Positions 17,264-26,472 are shown, counted from the first letter of the stretch. The stretch: DNA of 64,000 nucleotides from Janibacter alkaliphilus (GCF_013408565.1 NZ_JACBZX010000001.1:992001-1056000); one strand, 5' to 3'. Program-made: numbers and translations. The notes: a model not told the origin generated them from the letters alone.

Positions 17264-17288
17264 CCTTTATCGGGTAACCCGATAAAGG
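17264..17288. promoter_or_regulatory. 25-bp perfect palindrome
   Basis: In the 200-bp gap between the ferredoxin reductase and the lipase-like gene, TTTATCGGGT (17266-17275), a central A and ACCCGATAAA (17277-17286) form a perfect inverted repeat, flanked by CC and GG that extend it to 25 bp. It is AT-rich compared with its surroundings. It could be an operator for a dimeric regulator, part of a terminator for the upstream gene, or a dispersed repeat. Confidence 0.6.
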
Positions 17289-17446
17289 CTCCGTCCCTGG
17301 AGAAGGCTTCCCCAAGGAACGAGAGGTTCTCCGCACCCCCGACGCACCGCTCGCGAGATCCCCCGTCGCCCAGGTCTCCCCAGGCCGCTCCGCTCGTGCC
17401 AGGCTGGTCCGCGACAGCACCCGTCACCGCCGACGAAGGATGGCCC

Positions 17447-18256
17447 ATGCCGACGATCCCGCCCATCGACATCGAGACCCACGGGCACGCCGGGCTGCTG
17501 CTCGGGTCGATGTGGGAGCCGCCGACCGCGCCGACCTGGATGGCCGTGCTCGTGCACGGCTACGGCGAGCACATCGGCCGCTACCAGTGGGTGGCCGACC
17601 GGCTCACCCACGACGGCGCGGTGGTCTACGGGCACGACCACGTCGGGCACGGGCGCAGCGTCGGCGAGCGGGTGATCGTCGAGGACTTCGAGCTGCTCGT
17701 CGACGACCTCGACCTGCTGGTCCGCCGCGCGCACGAGGAGCACCCGGACCTGCCGCTGGTGCTCGTCGGGCACTCGATGGGCGGGCTGATCGCCGCGCGC
17801 TACACCCAGCGGCACCCGGACCTGCTCACCGCGACCGTGCTCTCCGGTCCGGTGCTGGGCCGATGGCCGCAGATCACCGACCTGCTGCAGCACGAGGAGA
17901 TCCCCGACGTGCCGATCTCGCCGAGCTCGCTGAGCCGCGACGAGGACGTCGGCGAGGCCTACGCCCGGGACGAGCTCGTCTGGCACGGACCGCTGCAGCG
18001 TCCCACGATCGAGGCCTTCGCCGCCGAGCTGACGACGGTCAACGAGGGCGGACGGCTGACCGTGCCGACGCTGTGGATGCACGGCGAGGACGACCGGCTC
18101 GTGCCGATCGACGGCTCTCGCTACGGCTGGGAGCAGATCGCCGCCAGCGACGGACGCGCGATCAGCTATCCCGAGGCCCGGCACGAGATCTTCCACGAGA
18201 CCAACCGGGACGAGGTGCTCGACGACCTGCTCGCCTTCGTCCACGAGCACGTGTAG
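17447..18256 (+). CDS. monoacylglycerol-lipase-like alpha/beta hydrolase
   Basis: A 269-residue hydrolase with the lysophospholipase/monoglyceride-lipase signature: AVLVHGYGEHIGRYQWVADRL, YGHDHVGHGRS and the nucleophile elbow LVGHSMGGLIAARY. A late Asp (HGEDDRLVP) and His (ARHEIFHE) complete the triad. No signal peptide is seen. AAGGA lies seven bases before the ATG at 17447. Its likely role is cytosolic release of glycerol from monoacylglycerols or hydrolysis of related lipids. Confidence 0.88.
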   Translation: MPTIPPIDIETHGHAGLLLGSMWEPPTAPTWMAVLVHGYGEHIGRYQWVADRLTHDGAVVYGHDHVGHGRSVGERVIVEDFELLVDDLDLLVRRAHEEHPDLPLVLVGHSMGGLIAARYTQRHPDLLTATVLSGPVLGRWPQITDLLQHEEIPDVPISPSSLSRDEDVGEAYARDELVWHGPLQRPTIEAFAAELTTVNEGGRLTVPTLWMHGEDDRLVPIDGSRYGWEQIAASDGRAISYPEARHEIFHETNRDEVLDDLLAFVHEHV

Positions 18257-18321
18257 ACCGGAAGCGTCCGGGACGCCGATCCGGCCGGCCTCTCGGGCGA
18301 GCCACACACCCCGTGGACAGT

Positions 18322-18357
18322 CGGTCCGAGGATCACGCGTTCACGTGATGCGGACCG
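18322..18357. terminator. two-tier hairpin after the lipase-like gene
   Basis: CGGTCCG (18322-18328) pairs with CGGACCG (18351-18357), and inside it ATCACG (18332-18337) pairs with CGTGAT (18344-18349). The hairpin lies 66 bp past the lipase stop and upstream of the SDR-like gene. It lacks a T-run, so it may act as a terminator or as a regulator binding site. Confidence 0.4.
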
Positions 18358-18415
18358 CTCGGGGGCGAGCACTTGCTGAGCCGGTCAGCAGCGCTCGCTC
18401 GAGGAAGGCCGAACG

Positions 18416-18991
18416 ATGCAGGGGTCTGTCAGAACGACCGCCGACGACGGCACCCACCCCGACCTCAGGTCCGTGCCATCGAGCATCCTCGTCGTCGGCG
18501 GGACGGGCATGCTCGCGCCTGCCGTGGCGGCCCTGTCTGGCACCGGCCGGACGGTTCTCCTGGCATCACGCCATGCGTCCCGCTCGCGAGTGGCCGACAT
18601 CCGTGGTGTCGTCCCGGTCGACGCTGACTGGACCGATGCGACCACCTTCGCTCGGGCCGTCGGCGAGACGGCGCGCTCCAGCGAGCCGGTCGGGGCCGCG
18701 CTCGTATGGGTCCACCTGCCCCACCGCAACCCTGTCGTCCAGGCCCTCGGAGCGATCCTCCCCCCTGCTGCCTACATCGTGCGCCTGTGGGGCAGCGGCA
18801 GCGGACGGCCCCGAGAGGACGCCGCGGCAGCGCCACGCCCGGACGCTCGCGAGATGCGTGACGTCTTCCTCGGGAGCATGCCCGACGGCCACGGGCGACG
18901 ATGGCTCACACATGACGAGATCTCCCGTGGCAGTCTCCGCGCCCTGACCGAGGACGCGCCGCAGCAGGTGATCGGAGAGCTGCCGTCATGA
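18416..18991 (+). CDS. small NAD(P)-binding Rossmann protein
   Basis: A 191-residue protein whose first recognisable element is SSILVVGGTGMLAPAVAAL, a T-G-x-x-G-x-x-G-like dinucleotide loop of short-chain dehydrogenases. GRTVLLASRHASR follows as strand 2 with basic residues that suggest NADP. It is shorter than classical SDRs (about 250), and no Y-x-x-x-K motif is visible. It may be a non-catalytic or specialised member. GAGGAAGG stands seven bases before the ATG. The following 180 bp to the ABC operon holds no gene I can support. Confidence 0.65.
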   Translation: MQGSVRTTADDGTHPDLRSVPSSILVVGGTGMLAPAVAALSGTGRTVLLASRHASRSRVADIRGVVPVDADWTDATTFARAVGETARSSEPVGAALVWVHLPHRNPVVQALGAILPPAAYIVRLWGSGSGRPREDAAAAPRPDAREMRDVFLGSMPDGHGRRWLTHDEISRGSLRALTEDAPQQVIGELPS

Positions 18992-19171
18992 CGCCGACGG
19001 TCATCCCCCACCGACCACAGCCCTGAAATGCCTGACCGTCGAAACCGATGCGTCTCGCGTGACCGCCTGGATGGCACAGATCAGCGGGCGCCCGGCCAGC
19101 TCACCTGCCGAGGTTCTGGGCCCGCGGAAGAGGCTGTGCCTCCACTCGCCGAAGGAGAAGTAGGCGACCGG

Positions 19172-20104
19172 TCACGACAGCACCGGTCCTGCCTCGTCCG
19201 CGCCCCGACGCAGCTCGTGCTGCAGCGCGGCGAGCTCCTGACCGCCGGCCATCTGCGCGGTCAGCTCCTCGAGGGTGATCTCCTCGCGGGCCGCGTCCAG
19301 GGTGACCCGGCCGAGGGTGAGCACGACGAAGTGGCTCCCGACGAGGTAGGCGTGGTGCGGGTTGTGGGTGATGAGCACGACCCCGAGCCCGGCGTCCCGG
19401 GCGCGGGCGATGTAGCGCAGCACCACCCCGGACTGGCGCACGCCGAGGGCGGCGGTCGGCTCGTCGAGGATGATCACCGAGGCACCGAAGTAGATCGCCC
19501 GGGCGATCGCCACGCACTGCTTCTGCCCCCCGGACAGGCCGCCCACCGGACGGTCCAGGTCGCCCACCTCGATGCCCATCGAGCGCAGCTCCTCCTCCGC
19601 GATCCGGCGCATCGCGGCCCGGTCGAGGAAGGGGCCGCGGCGCAGCTCGTGACCCATGAAGAAGTTGCGCCAGACCGACATCAGCGGGGCCAGCGCGAGG
19701 TCCTGGTGGACCGTGGCGATCCCGAGCGCCTGCGCCGCCCGCGGCGAGCCGAGCCGCCGCTCCTGGCCGTGCACCTCGAGGGTGCCGGCGCTGTGCTCGT
19801 GCAGCCCGGCCATGATCTTGATCAGGGTGGACTTGCCGGCGCCGTTGTCACCGAGCACGCAGGTCACCTCGCCGGCCCGCACCTGCAGGTCCACCCCGCG
19901 CAGCGCGTGCACCGAGCCGTAGGACTTGCCGACGTCGCGCAGGTCGACGAGCACCTCGTGCTCCGCGTCGCCGTGCTGCACGTGATCCGCGCGGCCGTGC
20001 TCCGCGCCGCCGTGCTCCCCGACGCCCACCTCGTCGGCCGACGCCTCCTCGGCCACCGTGTCTTCCGGCCCGGCTCCCGCCGGGCCACCCGCCGCCGTGC
20101 TCAT
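19172..20104 (-). CDS. sugar-type ABC importer, ATP-binding protein
   Basis: A 310-residue single-NBD ATPase. After an acidic, His-rich N-terminal tail of about 50 residues come Walker A GDNGAGKSTL, the signature GGLSGGQKQ, Walker B VIILDEPTAAL and the switch His in LITHNP. This matches FrcA-like half-size ATPases of ribose/fructose-type (CUT2) importers. Its ATG overlaps the permease stop by four bases (ATGA), so the three genes form one operon read in the order binding protein, permease, ATPase. The long charged N-terminus is unusual; a later start at an internal codon is possible but lacks evidence. Confidence 0.9.
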   Translation of the reverse strand: MSTAAGGPAGAGPEDTVAEEASADEVGVGEHGGAEHGRADHVQHGDAEHEVLVDLRDVGKSYGSVHALRGVDLQVRAGEVTCVLGDNGAGKSTLIKIMAGLHEHSAGTLEVHGQERRLGSPRAAQALGIATVHQDLALAPLMSVWRNFFMGHELRRGPFLDRAAMRRIAEEELRSMGIEVGDLDRPVGGLSGGQKQCVAIARAIYFGASVIILDEPTAALGVRQSGVVLRYIARARDAGLGVVLITHNPHHAYLVGSHFVVLTLGRVTLDAAREEITLEELTAQMAGGQELAALQHELRRGADEAGPVLS

Positions 20105-21195
20105 CGCGCCTCCGCCTTCCGCCGCACCCAGAGGTTGACCAGCGTCGCCAGCAGCAGCATCACGCCGAGGAAGGTGTAGAACCAGTCGACGTTCCACCCG
20201 GCGTAGCTGATCCCCATCTGGGTCATGCCGAAGACCAGCGCCCCCAGCGCCGCCCCGACCACCGAGCCGTAGCCGCCGGTGAGCAGGCAGCCGCCGACCA
20301 CCGCGGCGATGATGTAGATGAACTCGTTGCCGACCCCTTCGCCGGACTGCATCACCTGGTACTCGAAGAGCAGGTGCATGCCCAGCACCCAGGCGCAGAA
20401 GCCGACGGCCATGAAGAGCCCGATCTTCACCGCGCGGACCGGCACCCCGACCGCCCGGGCTGCCTCGGCGTCACCACCGACCGCGAAGATCCAGTTGCCC
20501 ACCCGGGTCCGCTGCAGCACCACCGCGCCGAGCACGACGAGCACCAGCCAGTAGACGACCAGCGCCTTGATCGTCACCGGCCCCAGCTCCACGGACCAGG
20601 CGAAGACCGCCCGGGCCGCGTCGTAGCCCTCCATGTCGCTGATCGTCGGGGTGGAGACCTCGCCGCCGACCAGCCGCGTCACCGCGAGGTTGGCGCCCTG
20701 CAGCACGAAGAAGGTGCTCAGCGTGACGAGGAAGCTGGGCAGTCCGGTGCGCACCAGCAACCACCCGTTGAAGGCACCGACGGCCAGCGAGAAGGCCAGC
20801 GCGATGAGCACCCCCACCCAGACCTCGAGGTTGAGGTGCCAGGCGGTCAGCGCCGCGGTGATCCCGGAGGCGGTCGCCGCCACCCCGGTGGAGAGGTCGA
20901 ACTCGCCGCCGACCATGAGCAGCGAGACCCCCACGGCCATGATCCCGATGGAGGCGGCGGCGTAGAGGATGGTGCCGAGGTTCGCCAGGTCACGGAAGCT
21001 CGGGGCGACGACGAGGAAGAGGGCGGCCACGGCCAGCGCACCGACGAGCGCCCCGGCCTCCGGGCGCGAGAAGAGCAGCCCGGCCCGGCCGCGCTCGGTG
21101 ACCCGGTCGTCGACGTCGCCGGCCCCGGCCGCACCGTCACCGGACGTGGCGCCGGCGGCTCCGACCGGCCGCTCGACCTGCTCGCTGCTGGCCAT
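20101..21195 (-). CDS. sugar-type ABC importer, permease
   Basis: A 364-residue membrane protein of the RbsC/FrcC family (BPD_transp_2). It has about 8-10 hydrophobic helices, with GIMAVGVSLLMVGGEFDLSTG, FNGWLLVRTGLPSFLVTL and VGGCLLTGGYGSVVGAALGAL, which are the family landmarks. The first 45 residues are hydrophilic and acidic. It starts five bases after the binding-protein stop and overlaps the ATPase gene by ATGA. With its partners it should import a ribose-, fructose- or inositol-like sugar; an inositol substrate would fit a mycothiol producer but is speculative. Confidence 0.92.
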   Translation of the reverse strand: MASSEQVERPVGAAGATSGDGAAGAGDVDDRVTERGRAGLLFSRPEAGALVGALAVAALFLVVAPSFRDLANLGTILYAAASIGIMAVGVSLLMVGGEFDLSTGVAATASGITAALTAWHLNLEVWVGVLIALAFSLAVGAFNGWLLVRTGLPSFLVTLSTFFVLQGANLAVTRLVGGEVSTPTISDMEGYDAARAVFAWSVELGPVTIKALVVYWLVLVVLGAVVLQRTRVGNWIFAVGGDAEAARAVGVPVRAVKIGLFMAVGFCAWVLGMHLLFEYQVMQSGEGVGNEFIYIIAAVVGGCLLTGGYGSVVGAALGALVFGMTQMGISYAGWNVDWFYTFLGVMLLLATLVNLWVRRKAEAR

Positions 21196-21200
21196 CCGGC

Positions 21201-22172
21201 TCACTCCTGACGCAGCGCGGCCACGTCGTCGGCATCGACGAAGGCCGGCCCGGTGTAGGAGGGTTCGCCGCCGCCGAGGGTGGCGCCGCGGTTGACCTCG
21301 AGCCACAGCGCGTCCACCGCCTGGTAGCCCTGGACGTAGGGCTGCTGGTCCACGGCCCAGGCGATCTCGCCGTCCTCGATCGCGGTGAGCGCCTCGTCGT
21401 TGACGTCGAAGGTGGCCACCTCCGCCTCGCTGCCGGCCTCCTCGACCGCGCTCAGGGCGATCATGGCGAAGGGCGCCCCCAGGGTCACCACGTGGGTGAT
21501 CTGCTCGTCCTCCTGCAGCCGGGCGGTGATCGTCGAGCGCACGTTGGCGGTGTCGGTCCCGGTGACGTAGACCTTCTCGGAGTCGTCGAAGGTGCTGGCC
21601 AGGCCGGCGCACCGGGCCTCGTGGCCGACGTTGCCCTGCTCGTGGATGACGCACAGGGTGCGGCCGGCGTCGTCCTGCGTGAGCCGCTCCCCGGCGGCCT
21701 CGCCGGCCAGCTCGTCGTCCTGGCCGAAGAACGAGGCGATGTCCATCTCCTGCCAGTCCTCCATGCCGGCGTTCAGCGCCACCACCGGGATACCGGCCTC
21801 GCGGGCCGCCGCCACCGCGGAGCGCATCGCCTCCGGCTTGGCCAGGGTGACCGCGATCCCGTCGACCTCCTTGTCCACGGCCTGCTGCACGAGGTTGGCC
21901 TGCTCGGCCCCGTCCGGGTCGGCGGTGTACTCCAGGTCGACGTTGTCCTTGCGCGCGGCCTCCTCGGCCCCGGAGCGCACCTGGTCCCAGAAGGTGTCGC
22001 CCGGTCCGGCGTGGGTGACCATGGCGACGGTCATCTCCGGGGTGTCCACGGTGCCGGCGCCCTCGCCCCCTTCGGTCGCCTGCCGCCCTCCGGTGGCCGA
22101 GCACGCGGCCAGCCCCACGGCAGCCACCACACTGCCCACGACGAGCGGGACCCGGCGGGTTCGGGACATCAT
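21201..22172 (-). CDS. sugar-binding lipoprotein of ABC importer
   Basis: A 323-residue periplasmic-binding-protein-like lipoprotein. The signal peptide ends in the lipobox VGLAACS, so the Cys would be acylated and the protein anchored outside the membrane. The mature part has the type-1 (ribose-type) fold pattern: VAMVTHAGPGDTFWDQVRSGAEEAA, IPVVALNAG, TLCVIHEQGNVG and AWAVDQQPYVQGYQAV. The start is either of two adjacent ATGs (22172 or 22169) preceded by GAGAGG. As first gene of the operon it determines substrate choice. Confidence 0.9.
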   Translation of the reverse strand: MMSRTRRVPLVVGSVVAAVGLAACSATGGRQATEGGEGAGTVDTPEMTVAMVTHAGPGDTFWDQVRSGAEEAARKDNVDLEYTADPDGAEQANLVQQAVDKEVDGIAVTLAKPEAMRSAVAAAREAGIPVVALNAGMEDWQEMDIASFFGQDDELAGEAAGERLTQDDAGRTLCVIHEQGNVGHEARCAGLASTFDDSEKVYVTGTDTANVRSTITARLQEDEQITHVVTLGAPFAMIALSAVEEAGSEAEVATFDVNDEALTAIEDGEIAWAVDQQPYVQGYQAVDALWLEVNRGATLGGGEPSYTGPAFVDADDVAALRQE

Positions 22173-22304
22173 CGGCCTGCCTCTCCGGCGGTCACGCCGG
22201 TCGTGACCACCCGGTGCGACCGGCTCGCGGCCGGGCACCGGCCCCATCCTCCCGTGCCGCGGCCCGCATCCGGCGAGGTGGTCGGCCAACACGCCGGTGG
22301 CGGG

Positions 22305-23069
22305 TCACCAGGGCTTCTCGACCGTGTCCTGCCCGCCGTCGCCCTGGCGCTGGCGCCGCTCCTGCTCCGAGGTGCCCTGGCCCTGCTGGTTGCGCTCCTG
22401 GAGCTCCTCCTGCTGGGGGTCGGTCTCCTCCTCGCCCTCTCCCTGCTGGTCCTGCTCCTCGTCGCCGTCCTCGCCCTCGTCGCCGTCCTGACCGTCCTGG
22501 TCGTCCTCCTCCTCGCCCTGGCCGGTCTGCTCCTGGAGCTTCTCCTGCTCCTCGCGCTGCTGCCGCCCGGCCTCGCCGTCGTTGCCGTCGTCGCTGCCGT
22601 CGAGGCACCCCTCGGGGCCCTCCTCGATGAGGGTCAGCGCCTCCTGGGCCAGCCGCTGCTCGGTGTCGGTGTCGCCCTGCTCGGCGGCGACGTCGGCCTG
22701 GGCGGAGATGTTGAGCACGAGGTTGGTGCGCACCGTGCAGTCGTCCTGCTCGTTGCCGGTCCGCTCCAGCGCGGTCTCCAGCAGGCTGCGGCCACCGGCC
22801 AGGTCGCCGTTCATCGACCGTCCGGTGCCCTCGACGAAGGGGGCGCGCCAGCGCTCCACGAGGTTCATCACCCCGAGGCTCTCGCCGGCGTCGATGACCC
22901 CGGCGCCGTCGTCGCCCTGGTGGGCGTCCTGGGCCTGGCCCATCTGCACCGGCAGCAGCAGCAGCCGGACGGCGAGCACGACGAGCACGATCGCCGGGAG
23001 CACGCTCCACAGGGTCAGCCGCTGCCGACGCCGCAGCCGCGGCTCCTGCGGGTCCCACAGCCACCTCAT
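22305..23069 (-). CDS. membrane-anchored protein with acidic Gln/Glu/Asp tail (BatC-like position)
   Basis: A 254-residue protein with one transmembrane helix (residues about 20-43: LWSVLPAIVLVVLAVRLLLL), a middle section around residues 65-145 with Ala/Glu-rich helices that could be TPR-like, and a strongly acidic tail of Glu, Asp, Gln and Gly from about 155 on. It is the last gene of the MoxR operon, where other bacteria have the TPR protein BatC. The ATG overlaps the preceding gene by four bases. Similarity to BatC is positional; the sequence alone does not prove it. Confidence 0.7.
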   Translation of the reverse strand: MRWLWDPQEPRLRRRQRLTLWSVLPAIVLVVLAVRLLLLPVQMGQAQDAHQGDDGAGVIDAGESLGVMNLVERWRAPFVEGTGRSMNGDLAGGRSLLETALERTGNEQDDCTVRTNLVLNISAQADVAAEQGDTDTEQRLAQEALTLIEEGPEGCLDGSDDGNDGEAGRQQREEQEKLQEQTGQGEEEDDQDGQDGDEGEDGDEEQDQQGEGEEETDPQQEELQERNQQGQGTSEQERRQRQGDGGQDTVEKPW

Positions 23070-24040
23070 GACCTCGCCGCCTTCCGCAGCCGTGCCGAGT
23101 CCCGGTTCATCAGCCACACGTCGAGCCCGAGCAGCAGGATCGCCAGCAGCGCGCAGGCCCAGGCGACCGAGGTGTGGTGCTCGACCTCGTCGCCGGCCTC
23201 CTCGACGACCTGCCCGGGATCGGCCTCGGCCATCGCCGGCCCGATGTCGCCGCCGTCGCGGTGGACGTAGGGCACCCCCAGCTGGTCGGCGACCTGCCCC
23301 AGGGCGTCCTCGTCGATGACGCTGATCCCGACGTCGCCGTTGGCATCCTTGACGTCCTCGCCGGCGGAACCGTCGAGCTCGGTCCGGGCCATCGGCCCGC
23401 CCTCGGCGGTGCCGTAGCCGAGCACCGCGCCACCGTCGACGAGGTCGCCGACGTCGAAGGGCGCCGGCTCCTGGTTGGCGGTCTGCTCGCCGTCGCCGAG
23501 GTAGAAGACCACCCGCGCCCGGTTGGGGAAGCGCTCCTGCGAGCGCTCCAGCGCGGTGCGCAGGGTGTCCTGCGCGGCGGTGATCGACGAGCCGCCGGAG
23601 TACATGCTGATCTCCGGGGAGAGCGTCTCCATCGAGGTCTGCACCGCGGTGGTGTCGGTCGTCAGCGGCATCGTCACCCGGGACTGCTGGTCGAAGGTGA
23701 TCACCGAGAAGCGGGCACCGGCCATCTCCTCGACGATCTTGTCCACGTCCTCGCGGTAGCCGTCGATGCGCGGCAGGTCGCCCTGGTGGTCCCGGGCGTT
23801 GGCCGAGGTGGTGGTGTCGACGACGAACCACACGTTGACGTCGGTGGCCGCGGTCCGGCTGGAGCCGCCGTAGAGCGCCGGGCCGAGCAGACCGAGGCAC
23901 ACCGCCAGGGCGGCGACGCCGCGCAGCGCCCAGCGCAGCCGGCGGGCGGGGTCGACGACCAGCCGCCAGATCACCAGGGCGGCCAGCGCCACCGCGATGA
24001 GCACGGTCAGCGGCCAGGGGATCAGCGGGTCGAGGGTCAT
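23066..24040 (-). CDS. von Willebrand factor A membrane protein (BatB-like)
   Basis: A 324-residue protein with two N-terminal membrane helices, a vWA domain from about residue 68, and one C-terminal helix. The metal site reads VVDTTTSAN, a D-x-T-x-S variant of the usual D-x-S-x-S, so metal binding may be altered. GGSSITAA supplies the second loop. It overlaps both neighbours by ATGA, giving tight coupling in the MoxR-DUF58-vWA operon. Such operons act in envelope or stress-related protein maturation, with MoxR as AAA+ chaperone. Confidence 0.85.
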   Translation of the reverse strand: MTLDPLIPWPLTVLIAVALAALVIWRLVVDPARRLRWALRGVAALAVCLGLLGPALYGGSSRTAATDVNVWFVVDTTTSANARDHQGDLPRIDGYREDVDKIVEEMAGARFSVITFDQQSRVTMPLTTDTTAVQTSMETLSPEISMYSGGSSITAAQDTLRTALERSQERFPNRARVVFYLGDGEQTANQEPAPFDVGDLVDGGAVLGYGTAEGGPMARTELDGSAGEDVKDANGDVGISVIDEDALGQVADQLGVPYVHRDGGDIGPAMAEADPGQVVEEAGDEVEHHTSVAWACALLAILLLGLDVWLMNRDSARLRKAARS

Positions 24041-25035
24041 CGGCGCCACCACCAGAGCAGGGGCAGGTAGACCAGCAGACCCAGCGCGGCCAGGGCCATC
24101 GGGACCGCCGGCCGGTCGGTGCGGATGTAGACCGGGTTGCTGTCCGGCAGCCGGGCCGCCTCCAGCCGCTCGATCTCGGCGGTGACGTCGGTGATGGCGT
24201 TGGCATCCTGCAGCCCCCACGCCCGGCCGCCGGTCTGCTCGGTCGCCTCGGCCAGCGGCGGGTGGTAGCGGCTGACCGGGTTCGGGTTGAGCGCGTAGAC
24301 CCGCACGTCGTGCTCCTGGGCGTACTCCACCGCCTGGTCCATCGTGTAGATCCCCGAGCCCTGCACCTCGTTGTCGGTGCCGAGCAGCACCGCCCGCGGC
24401 CGCTCGTCGTCGAGCCGGTCGAAGTTGCCCACGCACGAGGCGAGCCCGTCCGGGACCAGCGAGGAGGCGAGGATGCGCTGGTTGTACGTGCCGGAGAAGG
24501 GGTCGTACTCGCCGGAGGAGCCGAAGAGCGAGAAGCCGTCGGCGTACCCCTCGAGCTGCTCGGCGACGAGATCGTAGTCGTCGGTCATCGGGAAGGCGGT
24601 CACCGCCTGGTTGTTGAAGAGCACCAGGCCGATCCGCTCACCCTGGAAGCCGCGGACGATCTCGGCGAAGCTGTTGAGGATCTCCTCGTCGGTGGAGATC
24701 ATCGAGCCGGAGACGTCCAGGCAGAGCATGATGTCGCGCTTGTTCTTCTCCGGGTCCAGGGTCTCCCCGGTGGCCGGGCGTCCCGCCGCGACCGCCAGCG
24801 GCAGCAGCACCACCGCGAGCACCCCGAGCAGCACGCCGAGCCGCAGGCGCTGGCGACCCAGCGCCTGCCGGTAGGCCGGCAGCCTGGTCAGCCGTCGGGT
24901 GTTGGCCACCAGCACCGGGTCCCTGCTGGACAGCCCGGAGCCGACCCGCCACCAGGCGAGCGCGGCGACGGCCAGCACGGCCAGCACCAGCAGCAGCGAG
25001 AGCACCCACCAGGTCAGCCCGAATCCGCTCTCCAT
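24037..25035 (-). CDS. von Willebrand factor A membrane protein (BatA-like)
   Basis: A 332-residue protein: N-terminal helix (WWVLSLLLVLAVLAVAALAW), a second helix near residue 65, and a vWA domain with an intact MIDAS start, LCLDVSGSMIST. A C-terminal helix precedes WWWRR. A downstream Thr/Ser-rich loop (FSLFGSSGEYDPFSGTYNQ) replaces the usual short loop. It starts five bases after the DUF4381-like gene and is followed by the second vWA protein, the usual BatA-BatB order. Confidence 0.87.
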   Translation of the reverse strand: MESGFGLTWWVLSLLLVLAVLAVAALAWWRVGSGLSSRDPVLVANTRRLTRLPAYRQALGRQRLRLGVLLGVLAVVLLPLAVAAGRPATGETLDPEKNKRDIMLCLDVSGSMISTDEEILNSFAEIVRGFQGERIGLVLFNNQAVTAFPMTDDYDLVAEQLEGYADGFSLFGSSGEYDPFSGTYNQRILASSLVPDGLASCVGNFDRLDDERPRAVLLGTDNEVQGSGIYTMDQAVEYAQEHDVRVYALNPNPVSRYHPPLAEATEQTGGRAWGLQDANAITDVTAEIERLEAARLPDSNPVYIRTDRPAVPMALAALGLLVYLPLLWWWRR

Positions 25036-25039
25036 CGGC

Positions 25040-25507
25040 TCACCACCCCCCGACCACGTCGCGGGCCGCGGACGCACCGGCGCCGATGCTCGGGCGCTCG
25101 CTCTCGTCCACGCCGAACTGACGCGGGTAGTACGACTCGATGACCTCGGCCAGCCGCGCCGGTCCCTTGCGGCGCAGGTCGGCGGCGGTCATCGTGTCCG
25201 CCTCCAGCCCGCTGACCTCGGCGACGAAGCCCCGCACGGTCCGGGACAGCTCGTGGTGGCCCCGGCGGGCCGGCATCTCCCCGGCGGCCACCGCCTTCTC
25301 GATCTCGTCGATCCGGCCCAGCGCCCGCTGCCGCAGCCGGGTCACGGCCTGCGGCGGCATCGGGGCGTCCAGCCCCTCCTCGGGCCGTCGGGTGAGGAAC
25401 CAGACGACCACCGCCCAGATGAGCAGGGCGAGCAGCGCGAATCCGCCCAGCACCGGCCAGTAGACGGAGTAGGACTGCGGGGCGAGGTACCACGGCTCAG
25501 CGCCCAC
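25040..25507 (-). CDS. single-helix membrane protein (DUF4381-like position)
   Basis: A 155-residue protein with one transmembrane segment near the N-terminus (VLGGFALLALLIWAVVVWFL) and a cytosolic helical remainder. In MoxR operons a DUF4381-type protein stands between DUF58 and the first vWA protein, and this one has that position and topology. The GTG at 25507 has GGAGG at good spacing and overlaps the end of the DUF58 gene. Function unknown. Confidence 0.7.
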   Translation of the reverse strand: MGAEPWYLAPQSYSVYWPVLGGFALLALLIWAVVVWFLTRRPEEGLDAPMPPQAVTRLRQRALGRIDEIEKAVAAGEMPARRGHHELSRTVRGFVAEVSGLEADTMTAADLRRKGPARLAEVIESYYPRQFGVDESERPSIGAGASAARDVVGGW

Positions 25508-26378
25508 GACGCCTCCTCTCCAGCATCCGCACCAGGGTGGGCACGACCTCGTCGGTGTGCCCGACCCGGGCGGCGGAGACGTTGGTGCGCCGCAGCATCG
25601 CGTCCACGGCACGTCGTCGACCGGCCTCGACCTCGGCGAAGGCGCGGGCCAGGTCGGGGTCGGTCTGCAGCAGGTCCGGCATCGGGGTGCGCGAGGCGAC
25701 GTCGCGGACCGTGGTCTCCGGCGGCAGGCTGAGCGGGTCGAGGTCGGCGATGTCGATCCACAGCACCTCGTGGCGCAGCCGCAGGGTGCGCAGGGTGTCC
25801 TCGACGGTCTCGGGGACCACCCCGTCGTCGGCGACGACGAGCACCACCTTGCGACCGCGCACGGTGCGCCCGACGTGGCGCAGCAGCTCGACGACGTCGC
25901 CGGAGGGAGAGCTCTCCTCGGACCGGGCGAGGATCTCCTGCAGCAGCAGCTCCAGGTGCCCCTCGGAGGAGCGCGAGCGGGTGCCGCGGATCTGGCCGGG
26001 GGCGCCGCTGACCAGGGAGACGTCGTCGCCGTGCCGCACGGCCAGCCAGCCGAGCACCCCGGCGGCGAGCACCGCGATGTCCCGCTTCGCCTCGCCGCCG
26101 GCCGCGGTGGCGGCCAGCTCGCGGCCGGCCGGCACGACGAGCACCAGCGAGAAGTGGCGCTCGGCGACGTAGCGCTTGATGAGCATCGAGCCGTGCCGGG
26201 CCGAGGCGCGCCAGTCGATGTCGCGCACGTCGTCGCCGGCGATGTACTCGCGCAGGTCGTCGAAGTCCATCGAACGGCCCTTGTGGATCGAGGCGTAGCC
26301 GCCGTCGAGCAGCGCCACCGAGCGTCGGCGGACGTGGATCGAGAGCTTGCCCTTGACCTTCTGCACCAGGGTCGTCAT
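25497..26378 (-). CDS. DUF58 domain protein
   Basis: A 293-residue protein without membrane helices. It holds the DUF58 core: GYASIHKGRSMDFDDLREYIAGDDVRDIDWRASARHG, with the conserved D-x-R-x-I-D-W-x-x-S-A-R pattern, followed by a vWA-like fold (SLVLVVPAGRELAA). DUF58 proteins accompany MoxR ATPases. It begins about 95 bp after the MoxR gene ends; that gap holds no gene. Confidence 0.9.
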   Translation of the reverse strand: MTTLVQKVKGKLSIHVRRRSVALLDGGYASIHKGRSMDFDDLREYIAGDDVRDIDWRASARHGSMLIKRYVAERHFSLVLVVPAGRELAATAAGGEAKRDIAVLAAGVLGWLAVRHGDDVSLVSGAPGQIRGTRSRSSEGHLELLLQEILARSEESSPSGDVVELLRHVGRTVRGRKVVLVVADDGVVPETVEDTLRTLRLRHEVLWIDIADLDPLSLPPETTVRDVASRTPMPDLLQTDPDLARAFAEVEAGRRRAVDAMLRRTNVSAARVGHTDEVVPTLVRMLERRRRGR

Positions 26379-26472
26379 GTCGTGGCCGTCATGTCTGTGC
26401 GGTCGCTGCGGTGTCGTCGTGCCGTCGCTGCGGTGTCGTCGTGCCGGCTCGCCGGGGCGGGCGCGGGCACGA

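Noticed and set aside
18992..19171. Minus-strand sequence encoding AYFSFGEWRHSLFRGPRT as part of a gene
   Set aside because: The frame has no start of its own and only about 55 sense codons after the ABC ATPase stop; I could not tie it to a family.
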